In this document: piece after piece, positions 1 through 6,915 of the stretch
Numbering within the stretch: position 1 is the first letter of the stretch
Layout: every line of letters starts with the position of its first letter
Assembly (NCBI GenBank): GCA_012512465.1
Contig: JAAZED010000242.1
Coordinates: 1-8,820 of the forward strand
Direction: 5' to 3'
Length of the DNA stretch: 8,820 nucleotides
Origin: Oxalobacter sp.
GTDB lineage: Bacteria > Pseudomonadota > Gammaproteobacteria > Burkholderiales > Burkholderiaceae_D
Position numbers and translations under genes: made by a program
Notes under the pieces: model-generated
Databases searched by the model: none
The model's input: only the letters and a program-made list of their open reading frames with translations
What the model was told of the DNA's origin: nothing

Positions 1-270
1 GGCCAGGTCTTTCACAACCGCATTCCAGTGCCGCATGATAAGCCCCAGTATGTCCGAGGCCTCTTCCATGCTGTCAAAGGCATGGGACTCTCCCAGGATT
101 TGCGGAAGGTATTCACTGGGAAGGACAAGATCCGGGCTGCAGACCAATGCAACAAAAAATCCGTCAAGCATTTCAAGATTCATGGCTGATGGATCGATCT
201 CTGTCAGAAATATCGACAGCCGGTTGAATTCTTCCTCACTCAACGGATGCGTAACAGACGGGTTACTCAT
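1..270 (-). CDS. UPF0149 / YecA-YgfB family protein, 3' end cut off by the window
   Basis: The minus strand is open from an ATG at 270-268 to the window edge, giving the first 90 residues of a longer protein. The stretch around residues 30-60 (NLEMLDGFFVALVCSPDLVL followed by PSEYLPQILGE) matches the UPF0149 (YecA/YgfB) signature, in which an L-D-G-F-hydrophobic segment precedes a P-S-x-x-L-P motif. The following part (EEASDILGLIMRHWN) also fits the family. Many members carry a C-terminal SEC-C zinc-binding motif, but that part would lie outside the window. The molecular role of this family is not well established. The start is supported by a GGAGA ribosome binding site at 277-281, six bases ahead of the ATG. 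The gene lies 66 bases downstream of hemY on the same strand, so read-through from the hem genes is likely. Family assignment is by motif recognition only. Confidence 0.8.
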   Translation of the reverse strand, partial: MSNPSVTHPLSEEEFNRLSIFLTEIDPSAMNLEMLDGFFVALVCSPDLVLPSEYLPQILGESHAFDSMEEASDILGLIMRHWNAVVKDLA

Positions 271-336
271 CACAGTTCTCCATGGTTTTGCAGGATTATC
301 AGCATAACAGACACCATCGGCACCAGCAGCAGGTAC

Positions 337-1527
337 TCACGCCGCCAGCGCAGACGCCTTGTAATGCTTCGCCGCCTCTTCCGTACGCCCCAGCGTCTCA
401 TGCAGTTGCGCCAGCAACAGGTGGGCTTCGCGGGCAATAGCCCTGTCTTCCTGGTTGTAGATCACGCGGTCCAGATTGTTTTGCGCCTTGCCCCAGAGCT
501 TTTCCTTAAAGCACAGCGCGCCCAGCGTGAGTATCAGCTCCGGGTCTGATGGATGCGCCTGCATCCAGGTCTCACAGTTTTCAATCTGTTTTAACAGCGC
601 TTCCGTCCCGGTCTCTGCCGCTGCTTCGCGGTAGGCACGAATCAGCCTGTCATCAAAGTCCGATTGGATTGCCGTTGCCAGCAAGTCGCGCGCTTCATCG
701 CCCAGCCCGGCAGCGGTAAAGGCTTTCGCCGCCCTCACAGCAATATAGGGACGCACCCGGTCAGCTTCAGGCACCTTCTGCCACAAACGCCTGACACGCT
801 CGGCATCATGTGAGCCGGAAACAAAAAGATCGGCATACGCCAGTTCCCGCAAACGATCTGCCAGCACCGGCTTGATCGCATGATGCTTGTCCAGCGACTG
901 CACGAGCTTTAACACCTCATCCCAGTTCTTCGCCTGCTGTTGGGCCTTCAACGCCCAGCGCTGCGCCTGCACATGCCGGGTTCCGCTGGCGTTCAGTTCA
1001 TTTAACACCTCAAGCGCCCCACGGGTCTGGTGATCCCTCACCAAAAACTCCAGGCTTGTCATGAGGCGGGCCGTGCGGAAAGACTCATCCTTTTCCAGAC
1101 TGGCCAAAAAAGCGTCACGTCGGGCCGTCTGCGAAAGGGAATGCGCCGCCCGCGCACCGATTAACGCGGCATTGCCCGCATTTTCCGGCAGCTCCTGCGC
1201 TATGACCGCTGATTTTTCCGCCTGCACAAAACGGCCCTCAAAAAGCGCCTTGATGGCTTCCCGCAACGCCCGGTTGCCTTCATTCTCCCGTTTTTTCCTG
1301 CGGTACTCCGTTACCTGCGCCGGCAGCCGCCGCGCAGTATCTACCGCCCGCATGATGAGATACATCACGAAGAGAAAGAGGAAAAGAATCAGCAGGAAAA
1401 AATTCAGCGAAAAATCGATCCGGTATGGTGGAAAAAAGATCACTACATTACTGACGTTATAGCGCACCAGGACAGCCAGCCCCACCGCTGAGGCAAAGAG
1501 TCCGAAAAACCAGAGAAAGATGCGCAT
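337..1527 (-). CDS. hemY: HemY family haem-biosynthesis-associated TPR membrane protein
   Basis: This 396-residue protein has the size and architecture of proteobacterial HemY (the TPR protein, not the Bacillus protoporphyrinogen oxidase of the same name). Two hydrophobic segments at about residues 4-22 and 41-61 anchor it in the inner membrane. A short basic stretch follows (RRKKR, 76-80), then a long alpha-helical domain. The family motif ALREAIKALFEGRFVQAEK lies near 87-105. TPR-like helices are clearest near the C terminus (about 328-358 and 365-394, with LLLAQLHETLGRTEEAAKHY). HemY proteins are linked to late porphyrin synthesis by genetics and gene neighbourhood, but no catalytic activity is established. 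The gene starts 11 bases after the hemX stop and has a GGAAG ribosome binding site, so the two are co-transcribed. No frameshift or truncation is visible. Assignment is strong; the precise function is open. Confidence 0.93.
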   Translation of the reverse strand: MRIFLWFFGLFASAVGLAVLVRYNVSNVVIFFPPYRIDFSLNFFLLILFLFLFVMYLIMRAVDTARRLPAQVTEYRRKKRENEGNRALREAIKALFEGRFVQAEKSAVIAQELPENAGNAALIGARAAHSLSQTARRDAFLASLEKDESFRTARLMTSLEFLVRDHQTRGALEVLNELNASGTRHVQAQRWALKAQQQAKNWDEVLKLVQSLDKHHAIKPVLADRLRELAYADLFVSGSHDAERVRRLWQKVPEADRVRPYIAVRAAKAFTAAGLGDEARDLLATAIQSDFDDRLIRAYREAAAETGTEALLKQIENCETWMQAHPSDPELILTLGALCFKEKLWGKAQNNLDRVIYNQEDRAIAREAHLLLAQLHETLGRTEEAAKHYKASALAA

Positions 1528-1538
1528 GAGAAGCTTCC

Positions 1539-2666
1539 CTATGGTTTGGTACGGTAATTCTGCACCGCTGTCAGGCTGTCTGACAGGCTGGGCAGCTCGA
1601 TAGCAACATTATTTTCCATGATCTGGGCAAGCGTGGTCTTGACGGCCTGCACCTGGGAAGAAGACGGGTCAAAGTAGGTATCCACCACCTTGATGGCCGC
1701 TTTCATGTCACTGGAAAAGGACACATGGTCACGTGCCATCATGGCCACCCGGGCACCGAGAAGGCGCAGCGTCAGGTTTTCCCGCAGGAAGTACGCCTGT
1801 GTCGGCGAAAGGATCAGGGCTTCAGGTGACTCTACATTGCGCACATGCACGAGTGTTTTCACCTCACCCCAGAATTCCCCGGTCCATCGGTTCCACATTT
1901 TTGACAGGGGCGAAAACCACGATTCTTTTGGTGCTTCCCCATCCACCTTGGCGGCGGGCGCCTCCTTTTCAAGAGCCGCCATTTCCTTTCCTGCATCCGG
2001 CACAGGTCTGATCTGTGCATCAGACAACAGCGGCAAAGTCTTGATCTGGGCAATCACCACATCCAGCTTGACAGCCATGCCGGTCACATCCACATACGGC
2101 ACCGCCCGCAAACGCTCAATATCTTTCGCAAGCGAACGCCGGATGCCGATAAACTGCGGCCGGTCTTCCCGCGCCAGGAGCCTGTCGGCATTTTCCAGTG
2201 CAATCAGCGTACCATGCACATTACTGGACAGCTGCAACTGCTGGTTAGCCATCAGGAGGATCTGCTCGATATCTGTCAGTACGCGGTCATCCCGGTTCTT
2301 GGCCAGCTCCCGGTACATCTGCTCCAGTGAGGTATGCTGGCTTTGCGACTCCATCTGGCGGTTTTCCAGTGCCGCCACCTTGGCCTGCAGGTTCAGTACC
2401 GTATCCTGCATGGATTTGGCAATCCCCTTCACTTCCGTGCTGACCGTATCTCCCGTTTGCAGCCGTCTTGCCATTTCCTCGCGCAGACGGATCGTATCCT
2501 GGCGTTCCAGCCAGAAATGCGCCAGCAGCCCCGCAACCACGATGCAAAGCACAACCGCCAACACGATCAGCCAGCGGCGCTGCTGCCTGATCGGGTCCGG
2601 CATACTGTCAGAGGGTCGAACCGGTGGCACGGTGGCAGCCGGTTCATCGGGAGAAGGCGTACGCAT
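1539..2666 (-). CDS. hemX: HemX family membrane protein (uroporphyrinogen-III C-methyltransferase-like annotation)
   Basis: This 375-residue protein has a Pro-rich cytoplasmic N terminus (1-30), one transmembrane helix at about 32-52 (RWLIVLAVVLCIVVAGLLAH) and a coiled-coil-like region at about 53-125. Conserved HemX helices follow: EQILLMANQQLQL with IALENADRLLA (about 134-165), and a C-terminal block with RNVESPEALILSPTQAYFL and ENLTLRLLGARVA (about 276-308). Residues about 220-248 are a low-complexity Ala/Glu/Pro/Lys linker. HemX proteins are often labelled uroporphyrinogen methyltransferases, but this one has no visible SAM-dependent methyltransferase motif, so it is better described as an accessory membrane protein of tetrapyrrole synthesis. 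The ATG at 2666-2664 is supported by GAGG (2674-2677) seven bases upstream. In relatives hemX follows hemD or is fused to it. Here nothing HemD-like precedes it, and the ORF is complete with its own ribosome binding site. Confidence 0.9.
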   Translation of the reverse strand: MRTPSPDEPAATVPPVRPSDSMPDPIRQQRRWLIVLAVVLCIVVAGLLAHFWLERQDTIRLREEMARRLQTGDTVSTEVKGIAKSMQDTVLNLQAKVAALENRQMESQSQHTSLEQMYRELAKNRDDRVLTDIEQILLMANQQLQLSSNVHGTLIALENADRLLAREDRPQFIGIRRSLAKDIERLRAVPYVDVTGMAVKLDVVIAQIKTLPLLSDAQIRPVPDAGKEMAALEKEAPAAKVDGEAPKESWFSPLSKMWNRWTGEFWGEVKTLVHVRNVESPEALILSPTQAYFLRENLTLRLLGARVAMMARDHVSFSSDMKAAIKVVDTYFDPSSSQVQAVKTTLAQIMENNVAIELPSLSDSLTAVQNYRTKP

Positions 2667-2710
2667 TCTTGAGCCTCAAAGAGGGAATTAACCAGTTTGT
2701 CTATTACGGC

Positions 2711-2738
2711 ATTGTAGCGCAGCCCGTTAATTTGCACA
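2711..2738 (-). promoter_or_regulatory. Candidate sigma-70 promoter for hemX-hemY
   Basis: On the minus strand a TACAAT box (2716-2711, one mismatch to TATAAT) sits in the context CGCTACAATGCC, a common look for betaproteobacterial promoters. A weak -35 candidate, TGTGCA (2738-2733, three of six matches), lies 16 bases upstream. Transcription would begin near 2704 and leave a leader of roughly 40 bases before the hemX ATG. It is the best promoter candidate I see upstream of hemX, and no other gene lies between it and hemX. The -35 match is poor, so confidence is moderate. Confidence 0.45.
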
Positions 2739-2789
2739 TGCGGGGGCGCTTCACGCAGATCAAGAGAAGAACAAATAAGCCAGGCCGTT

Positions 2790-2810
2790 ATACCGGAAAA
2801 AGCCCGGTAT
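2790..2810. repeat. Perfect 7-bp inverted repeat with 7-base loop
   Basis: ATACCGG (2790-2796) and CCGGTAT (2804-2810) are exact reverse complements around the loop AAAAAGC. On the minus strand the loop is GCTTTTT, so the T-run lies inside the loop rather than after the stem, which argues against a terminator. It lies about 75 bases upstream of the candidate hemX -10 box, so an operator or a chance hairpin are both possible. Confidence 0.5.
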
Positions 2811-2896
2811 GCGTCAGGATGCGCATCAGGCCACTCTCTCCACGCAACCAGCATTTTCACCTTCCATGTTGCAAATATGACACGCTTGCCCGAAAA

Positions 2897-2923
2897 GCCG
2901 GGTTGCACTGCTCCTTACCCGGC
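2897..2923 (-). terminator. Hairpin with short T-run, terminator-like on the minus strand
   Basis: GCCGGGT (2897-2903) and ACCCGGC (2917-2923) pair perfectly over 7 bp with a 13-base loop. Read on the minus strand, the stem is followed at once by TTTT and then CGGG, so it resembles a weak intrinsic terminator. No minus-strand gene precedes it within the intergenic region. It could insulate hemX from antisense transcription, be a remnant of an older arrangement, or be a chance GC-rich palindrome. The T-run is short, so confidence is low. Confidence 0.3.
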
Positions 2924-2964
2924 GGATAACGCGGAGGTGGCAAAAAAATAAAAAAGGGGGTACT

Positions 2965-2993
2965 CTGGCATTTGTCAGACACAATGGCATAAA
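2965..2993 (+). promoter_or_regulatory. Weak candidate promoter for ppc
   Basis: CTGGCA (2965-2970, four of six matches to TTGACA) and CATAAA (2988-2993, four of six matches to TATAAT) are separated by exactly 17 bases. Transcription from here would start near 3000 and leave a ppc leader of about 200 bases. Both boxes are imperfect and other starts closer to ppc are possible, though none looked better to me. Confidence 0.3.
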
Positions 2994-3066
2994 AGCTGTT
3001 ATCCGGCCAGCGGGGAATCATGGACTGCTTCACTGTCATCCTGCGAGGGACGAGGCGGCATACCCA

Positions 3067-3173
3067 AACGAAAAACCAGCCGCCCGGCTTTTCGCAAGCC
3101 CTGAAAATAGGCAACGCGGGCTATCGGCATATCGAACAACTTCCTGCCGGGCCTGCCGCCAACGAAAAATCAG
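3067..3173 (+). repeat. 13-base direct repeat pair in the ppc leader
   Basis: AACGAAAAACCAG (3067-3079) and AACGAAAAATCAG (3161-3173) differ at one base and start 94 bases apart. The second copy ends 25 bases before the ppc start codon. Next to the first copy, GGCGGC (3054-3059) can pair with GCCGCC (3079-3084) to form a 6-bp GC stem. Such a pair could be protein-binding sites or chance; the sequence alone does not decide. Confidence 0.4.
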
Positions 3174-3198
3174 TAAAACCCGAAAGAACAAACACATC

Positions 3199-6075
3199 AT
3201 GGCAAAACAGCATCAGGAAAACAGCCATTCCCCCTACTATCTGGACAGTTCCAATGAAGCCATGCGGGCCGACATCCGGATGCTCGGCTACATGCTTGGC
3301 GACGTAATCCGCGACAGGGAAGGTGAGGAAGTTTTCAGCCTCATTGAAAATATTCGCCAGACAGCCGTTCGCCTGAGAAAAAATCCGGAGCTGTACGCTT
3401 CTGACACACTGAACAACCTGCTCAAAGACTTAAGCCGCAATCAGGCTATTTCGGTTGTGCGCGCCTTTTCCTACTTTTCTCACCTGGCCAATATCGTCGT
3501 CGACAAATTTGAAAACCGGCGTTACCGCGAAGCCTGTATTGCCGGCGAGGCAGCCCCCCAGGGCAGCCTCGCCTGTGCCTTGAACCGCCTTGATGAAGCA
3601 GGCGTCAGCGGCACCGATATCAAGAAACTCCTGCAGGACGCCCTTATTTCCCCCGTACTCACCGCCCACCCGACCGAAGTACAGCGGAAAAGTACACTGG
3701 AAAATGAGCGCGAAATTGCCCGGCTTTTAGCCCAGCGCGATGGCGATGTCACCCCCCGGGAACACCGCCGTATCACCGATATTCTCCACGGACGCATAGC
3801 CGCCCTGTGGCAGACCCGTATGCTGCGCTATACCCGGCTGGCAGTCGAAGACGAAATCAATAACGCCCTGTCCTACTACCTCATCACCTTTTTGGAAGAG
3901 CTGCCGGAGCTTTACCTTTCTATTGCCGAGGAAATCAGTGACCGTTACCCCGATTCAGCAGACGGCATCCCTGCGCCGGACGGTACCTGCCGCTATCTCC
4001 AGATGGGCAGCTGGATCGGGGGCGACCGTGACGGCAACCCCAATGTCAATGCCCATACCATGCGCCTGGCCCTGGAGCGCCAGTCCCATCTCATCATGGA
4101 TTTTTATCTTGAAGAAATCCACAGCCTGGGTGCCGAGCTTGCGCTTTCCTCCATGCTCAACCCCGTATCAGCAAAACTGCAGGCACTGGCTGACGCCTCG
4201 CAGGACAGCTCGCACCACCGTGACGACGAACCATACCGCCGGGCCCTGATCACTATCTACAACCGGGTGGCAGCCACCGCACGCGACATGGGCATACGCA
4301 ATTTTATGCGCAACGAAGTCGCCAAAGACCAGCCCTATACCACCCCCGAAGCACTCAGCGCCGATCTCCAGGTATTGATCGACTCCTTAAATACCCACGC
4401 GGGAAGCCGGGTTTCCTGCTTGCGTATCGCCTCTTTCAAAACAGCCGTTGATGTGTTTGGTTTTCACCTGGCCACACTCGATATGCGCCAGAACGCCGAT
4501 GTCCATGAGCGCACCCTGGCCGAACTTTTTGCTGTGGCACAGGTTGAGCCGGATTACGCCGCGCTTCCGGAAGAGAAAAAGGTCGAACTGCTTTTATCCG
4601 AACTCAGCCAGCCCCGCCTGCTTTTCTCGCCTTTTGTGACCTATTCCGAAGGCACCACGTCCGAGCTTGAAATATTCCGTACCGCACGGGCCATCCGCGA
4701 AAAATACGGCCACCGCGCCATTCGCAATTACATCATTTCCCATACCGAGACCGTCTCCGACATCCTGGAAGTCTATCTCCTGCAAAAAGAATCGGGCCTC
4801 TTGTGCATGACATGGGAAAAACAAACCGAAAGCACTTGCCAATGGCTCGACACCAGGCTGGAACTTATGGTGGTACCGCTTTTTGAAACCATCCAGGATT
4901 TGCAGCGCGCCGCCAATATCATGGGCGATGCCATGAATATCCCGCTGGTGCGCCACTTCATCGAAAGACAGGGCAACCTGCAGGAAGTCATGCTGGGCTA
5001 TTCCGACTCCAACAAGGATGGCGGTTACCTCACCTCCAACTGGGAGCTGTACCGTGCCGAACAAAGTCTGGTGGAGCTTTTTAACAGCAACGGTGTAAAA
5101 CTCCGCTTTTTCCACGGACGGGGCGGTACGGTCGGACGTGGGGGCGGCCCCACCTATGAAGCGATCCTTGCACAGCCGCACGGCACCGTCAATGGCCAGA
5201 TTCGCTTAACCGAGCAGGGCGAGATGATCGCTTCCAAGTACTCCCATGCCGAAATCGGCTCACGAAACCTTGAACTGATCGTTGCTGCCACGCTGGAAGC
5301 CAGCCTCATGCCCGAAGAAAAAGCCAGTGTGCATGGCCGGACCAAGCGCCGCTTTGAATCCACCATGCTGGAGCTTTCCCGGATTGCCTACAAAACCTAC
5401 CGCAACCTGGTGTACGAAACCCCGGACTTCCCGGACTATTTTTTCCAGTCCACCCCGATTGCCGAAATCTCCCGCCTCAATATCGGCTCCCGTCCGGCAT
5501 CCCGGAGCGCCAGCCGCAAAATTGAAGATTTGCGCGCCATCCCCTGGAGCTTTTCCTGGGGACAGTGCCGCCTGCTGTTGCCGGGCTGGTATGGTTTTGG
5601 CACCGCTGTCATGACATGGCTTGATGACCCGGAAAGCACCATCTCACGTGAAGACAAAGCCAGTACCCTGCAGGCAATGTATCGCGAATGGCCTTTCTTC
5701 AATTCACTTTTGTCCAACATGGACATGGTGCTTTCCAAGGTCGACATGAATATTGCAAAGCGATATGCCCATCTGGTCACCGATGAAAAACTGCGCCATA
5801 CTGTCTTTACCATGATCAGTGAAGAACACGCCCGCACGGTATCGGCCTTTGAGATCGTCACCGGCGAAAGGGAAAGGCTGGTCAACAACCCGCATCTGGC
5901 TCGCGCCTTGAGGGACAGGCTCGCTTACATTGATCCACTCAATTACCTGCAGATCGAACTGTTGCGACGCCACCGCGATCCGGATACGGCACCGGAAAAT
6001 ACAGATTCACGCGCCCATCGGGGCATACATCTATCGATCAATGGTATTGCCGCAGGCATGCGCAATACCGGCTAA
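3199..6075 (+). CDS. ppc: Phosphoenolpyruvate carboxylase
   Basis: This 958-residue cytoplasmic enzyme adds bicarbonate to phosphoenolpyruvate to give oxaloacetate and phosphate, the anaplerotic entry to the TCA pathway. The family's hallmark motifs are present and in order: TAHPTE with catalytic His157, GSWIGGDRDGNP (270-281), FGFHLATLDMRQN (420-432), GYSDSNKDGG (600-609, Lys606), FHGRGGTVGRGGGP (638-651, Arg641 and Arg647) and GSRPASR...LRAIPW (763-783). By analogy with the E. coli enzyme, the aspartate-inhibition residues also seem present: Lys847 in MVLSKVD, Arg907 before AYIDPLN and Asn956 in the terminal RNTG. Feedback control by aspartate is therefore likely. The length exceeds the 883 residues of the E. 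coli enzyme but fits betaproteobacterial members. No frameshift is seen. The ribosome binding site is weak (GAAAGAA), yet ATG 3199 is the natural start because the following residues already match the family. A crotonase gene follows after 15 bases. Confidence 0.98.
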   Translation: MAKQHQENSHSPYYLDSSNEAMRADIRMLGYMLGDVIRDREGEEVFSLIENIRQTAVRLRKNPELYASDTLNNLLKDLSRNQAISVVRAFSYFSHLANIVVDKFENRRYREACIAGEAAPQGSLACALNRLDEAGVSGTDIKKLLQDALISPVLTAHPTEVQRKSTLENEREIARLLAQRDGDVTPREHRRITDILHGRIAALWQTRMLRYTRLAVEDEINNALSYYLITFLEELPELYLSIAEEISDRYPDSADGIPAPDGTCRYLQMGSWIGGDRDGNPNVNAHTMRLALERQSHLIMDFYLEEIHSLGAELALSSMLNPVSAKLQALADASQDSSHHRDDEPYRRALITIYNRVAATARDMGIRNFMRNEVAKDQPYTTPEALSADLQVLIDSLNTHAGSRVSCLRIASFKTAVDVFGFHLATLDMRQNADVHERTLAELFAVAQVEPDYAALPEEKKVELLLSELSQPRLLFSPFVTYSEGTTSELEIFRTARAIREKYGHRAIRNYIISHTETVSDILEVYLLQKESGLLCMTWEKQTESTCQWLDTRLELMVVPLFETIQDLQRAANIMGDAMNIPLVRHFIERQGNLQEVMLGYSDSNKDGGYLTSNWELYRAEQSLVELFNSNGVKLRFFHGRGGTVGRGGGPTYEAILAQPHGTVNGQIRLTEQGEMIASKYSHAEIGSRNLELIVAATLEASLMPEEKASVHGRTKRRFESTMLELSRIAYKTYRNLVYETPDFPDYFFQSTPIAEISRLNIGSRPASRSASRKIEDLRAIPWSFSWGQCRLLLPGWYGFGTAVMTWLDDPESTISREDKASTLQAMYREWPFFNSLLSNMDMVLSKVDMNIAKRYAHLVTDEKLRHTVFTMISEEHARTVSAFEIVTGERERLVNNPHLARALRDRLAYIDPLNYLQIELLRRHRDPDTAPENTDSRAHRGIHLSINGIAAGMRNTG

Positions 6076-6090
6076 ACCAGAAAAACAGAT

Positions 6091-6915
6091 ATGACTGAAG
6101 AAACCATCCAGGCAAAGGAAAATGAAACCCCGGTACGTCCGGAAGCCATCTATGTTGAACGCGATGAACACGTTGCGACCATCGTCATCAACCAGCCGCA
6201 AAAGCACAATGCCATCACCCTTGCCATGTGGCAGGAAATCCCGGACATTATCAATGCGCTGTCAACTGACGACAGCCTGCGCTGTGTTGTCTTGCGCGGT
6301 GCCGGGGAAGAAGCGTTCTGCTCCGGATGTGATATCGGCGAATTTGTCGATGTCCGTTCCAACCGCGAACAGGGCATTATCTATGGCGAGGCAATGAAAA
6401 AAGCCGTTTTTGCCCTGTATAACTGCCGGCACCCGCTTGTCGCCCAGGTACACGGCCTGTGCCTGGGAGCCGGTATCGAGCTCCTTTCCACCTGTGACAT
6501 CCGGATCTGTGGCGAATCCAGCACTTTTGGTGTCCCGGCAAAAAACCTCGGGCTCGTCTTATCCTATGCCGAACTCGAACCGCTTTACCACCTTGTCGGC
6601 TCCAATATCCTGATGGAAATGCTGCTCGAAGGCCGCATCTTTTCCGCAGCAGAAGCACGGGAAAAAAAACTGGTGACCCGTGCCGTGCCGGATGAAATGG
6701 TCGCAGAAGAAACCACTGCGGCAGTCCAGCGCATCATCCAGGGCGCACCGCTTACGGCGCGCTGGCACAAGAAATTTGTCCGTCGCCTGGCCCGTTCAGA
6801 GCCAGTTACGTCCGATGAAAATGCCGAAAGCTTTTATTGCTATGACACCGAGGATTACCGCATCGGCTGCGCGGCTTTTCTTTTACGTGACCACCCGATA
6901 ATCAAGGGAAAATAG
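6091..6915 (+). CDS. Enoyl-CoA hydratase/isomerase (crotonase) family protein
   Basis: This 274-residue protein has the crotonase fold. VATIVINQPQKHNAIT (28-43) and CSGCDIGEF (77-85) form the CoA-binding and first oxyanion-hole region, and HGLCLGAGIELLSTCDIRI (121-139) holds the second oxyanion-hole glycine. By motif alignment with rat mitochondrial hydratase, Glu130 corresponds to catalytic Glu144. The partner Glu164 (in the family's FGxPExxLG) is replaced by Ala150 in FGVPAKNLG. A standard syn-hydration of 2-enoyl-CoA is therefore doubtful. Isomerase, decarboxylase or another acyl-CoA reaction is as likely, and the substrate cannot be read from sequence. About 18 residues precede the usual family start and look disordered. 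The gene starts 15 bases after ppc and probably shares its transcript; the ribosome binding site is weak. Its 3' end overlaps the convergent cyclase gene by 14 bases. I assign family only. Confidence 0.88.
   Translation: MTEETIQAKENETPVRPEAIYVERDEHVATIVINQPQKHNAITLAMWQEIPDIINALSTDDSLRCVVLRGAGEEAFCSGCDIGEFVDVRSNREQGIIYGEAMKKAVFALYNCRHPLVAQVHGLCLGAGIELLSTCDIRICGESSTFGVPAKNLGLVLSYAELEPLYHLVGSNILMEMLLEGRIFSAAEAREKKLVTRAVPDEMVAEETTAAVQRIIQGAPLTARWHKKFVRRLARSEPVTSDENAESFYCYDTEDYRIGCAAFLLRDHPIIKGK

Larger units (their letters stand above)
2667..3198. other. Divergent hemX-ppc intergenic region without a recognisable gene
   Basis: These 532 bases separate the start codons of hemX and ppc. Conceptual proteins on both strands show nothing recognisable. 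In particular I find no fragment resembling the HemC N terminus (ASRxSxLAxxQ) or its cofactor-binding cysteine region, and nothing like HemD. The region holds a TACAAT -10-like box facing hemX (2711-2716), perfect inverted repeats at 2790-2810 and 2897-2923, and an A-rich tract followed by five Gs (2942-2960). It also has a weak promoter candidate facing ppc (2965-2993) and a near-perfect 13-base direct repeat in the ppc leader. The ppc start codon has only a weak GAAAGAA-type ribosome binding site. The length is generous for a plain divergent promoter region and fits either a long ppc leader or the scar of a deletion. Confidence 0.7.

Noticed and set aside
1690..2691. A 333-codon plus-strand open frame
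   Set aside because: It lies antisense to hemX, is rich in Ser and Arg with no domain pattern, and hemX shows clear family motifs on the other strand.
2567..2908. A 113-codon minus-strand open frame, tested as a possible HemD remnant
   Set aside because: It overlaps the hemX start by 100 bases in another frame, and its translation has no resemblance that I can see to the HemD or HemC sequence.
2857..3114. An 85-codon minus-strand open frame in the hemX-ppc gap
   Set aside because: The composition is irregular (Pro and Phe runs from the A-rich tract), it spans the inverted repeat and A-tract, and it has no family motif.
3020..3307. A 95-codon plus-strand frame upstream of and overlapping ppc
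   Set aside because: It runs out of frame into ppc for over 100 bases, lacks a good ribosome binding site and encodes no recognisable protein.
4594..5181. A 195-codon minus-strand open frame
   Set aside because: It is fully antisense to the conserved catalytic core of ppc and shows no recognisable motif.
5436..5888. A 150-codon minus-strand frame inside ppc
   Set aside because: It is a shadow of the strongly conserved C-terminal half of ppc.
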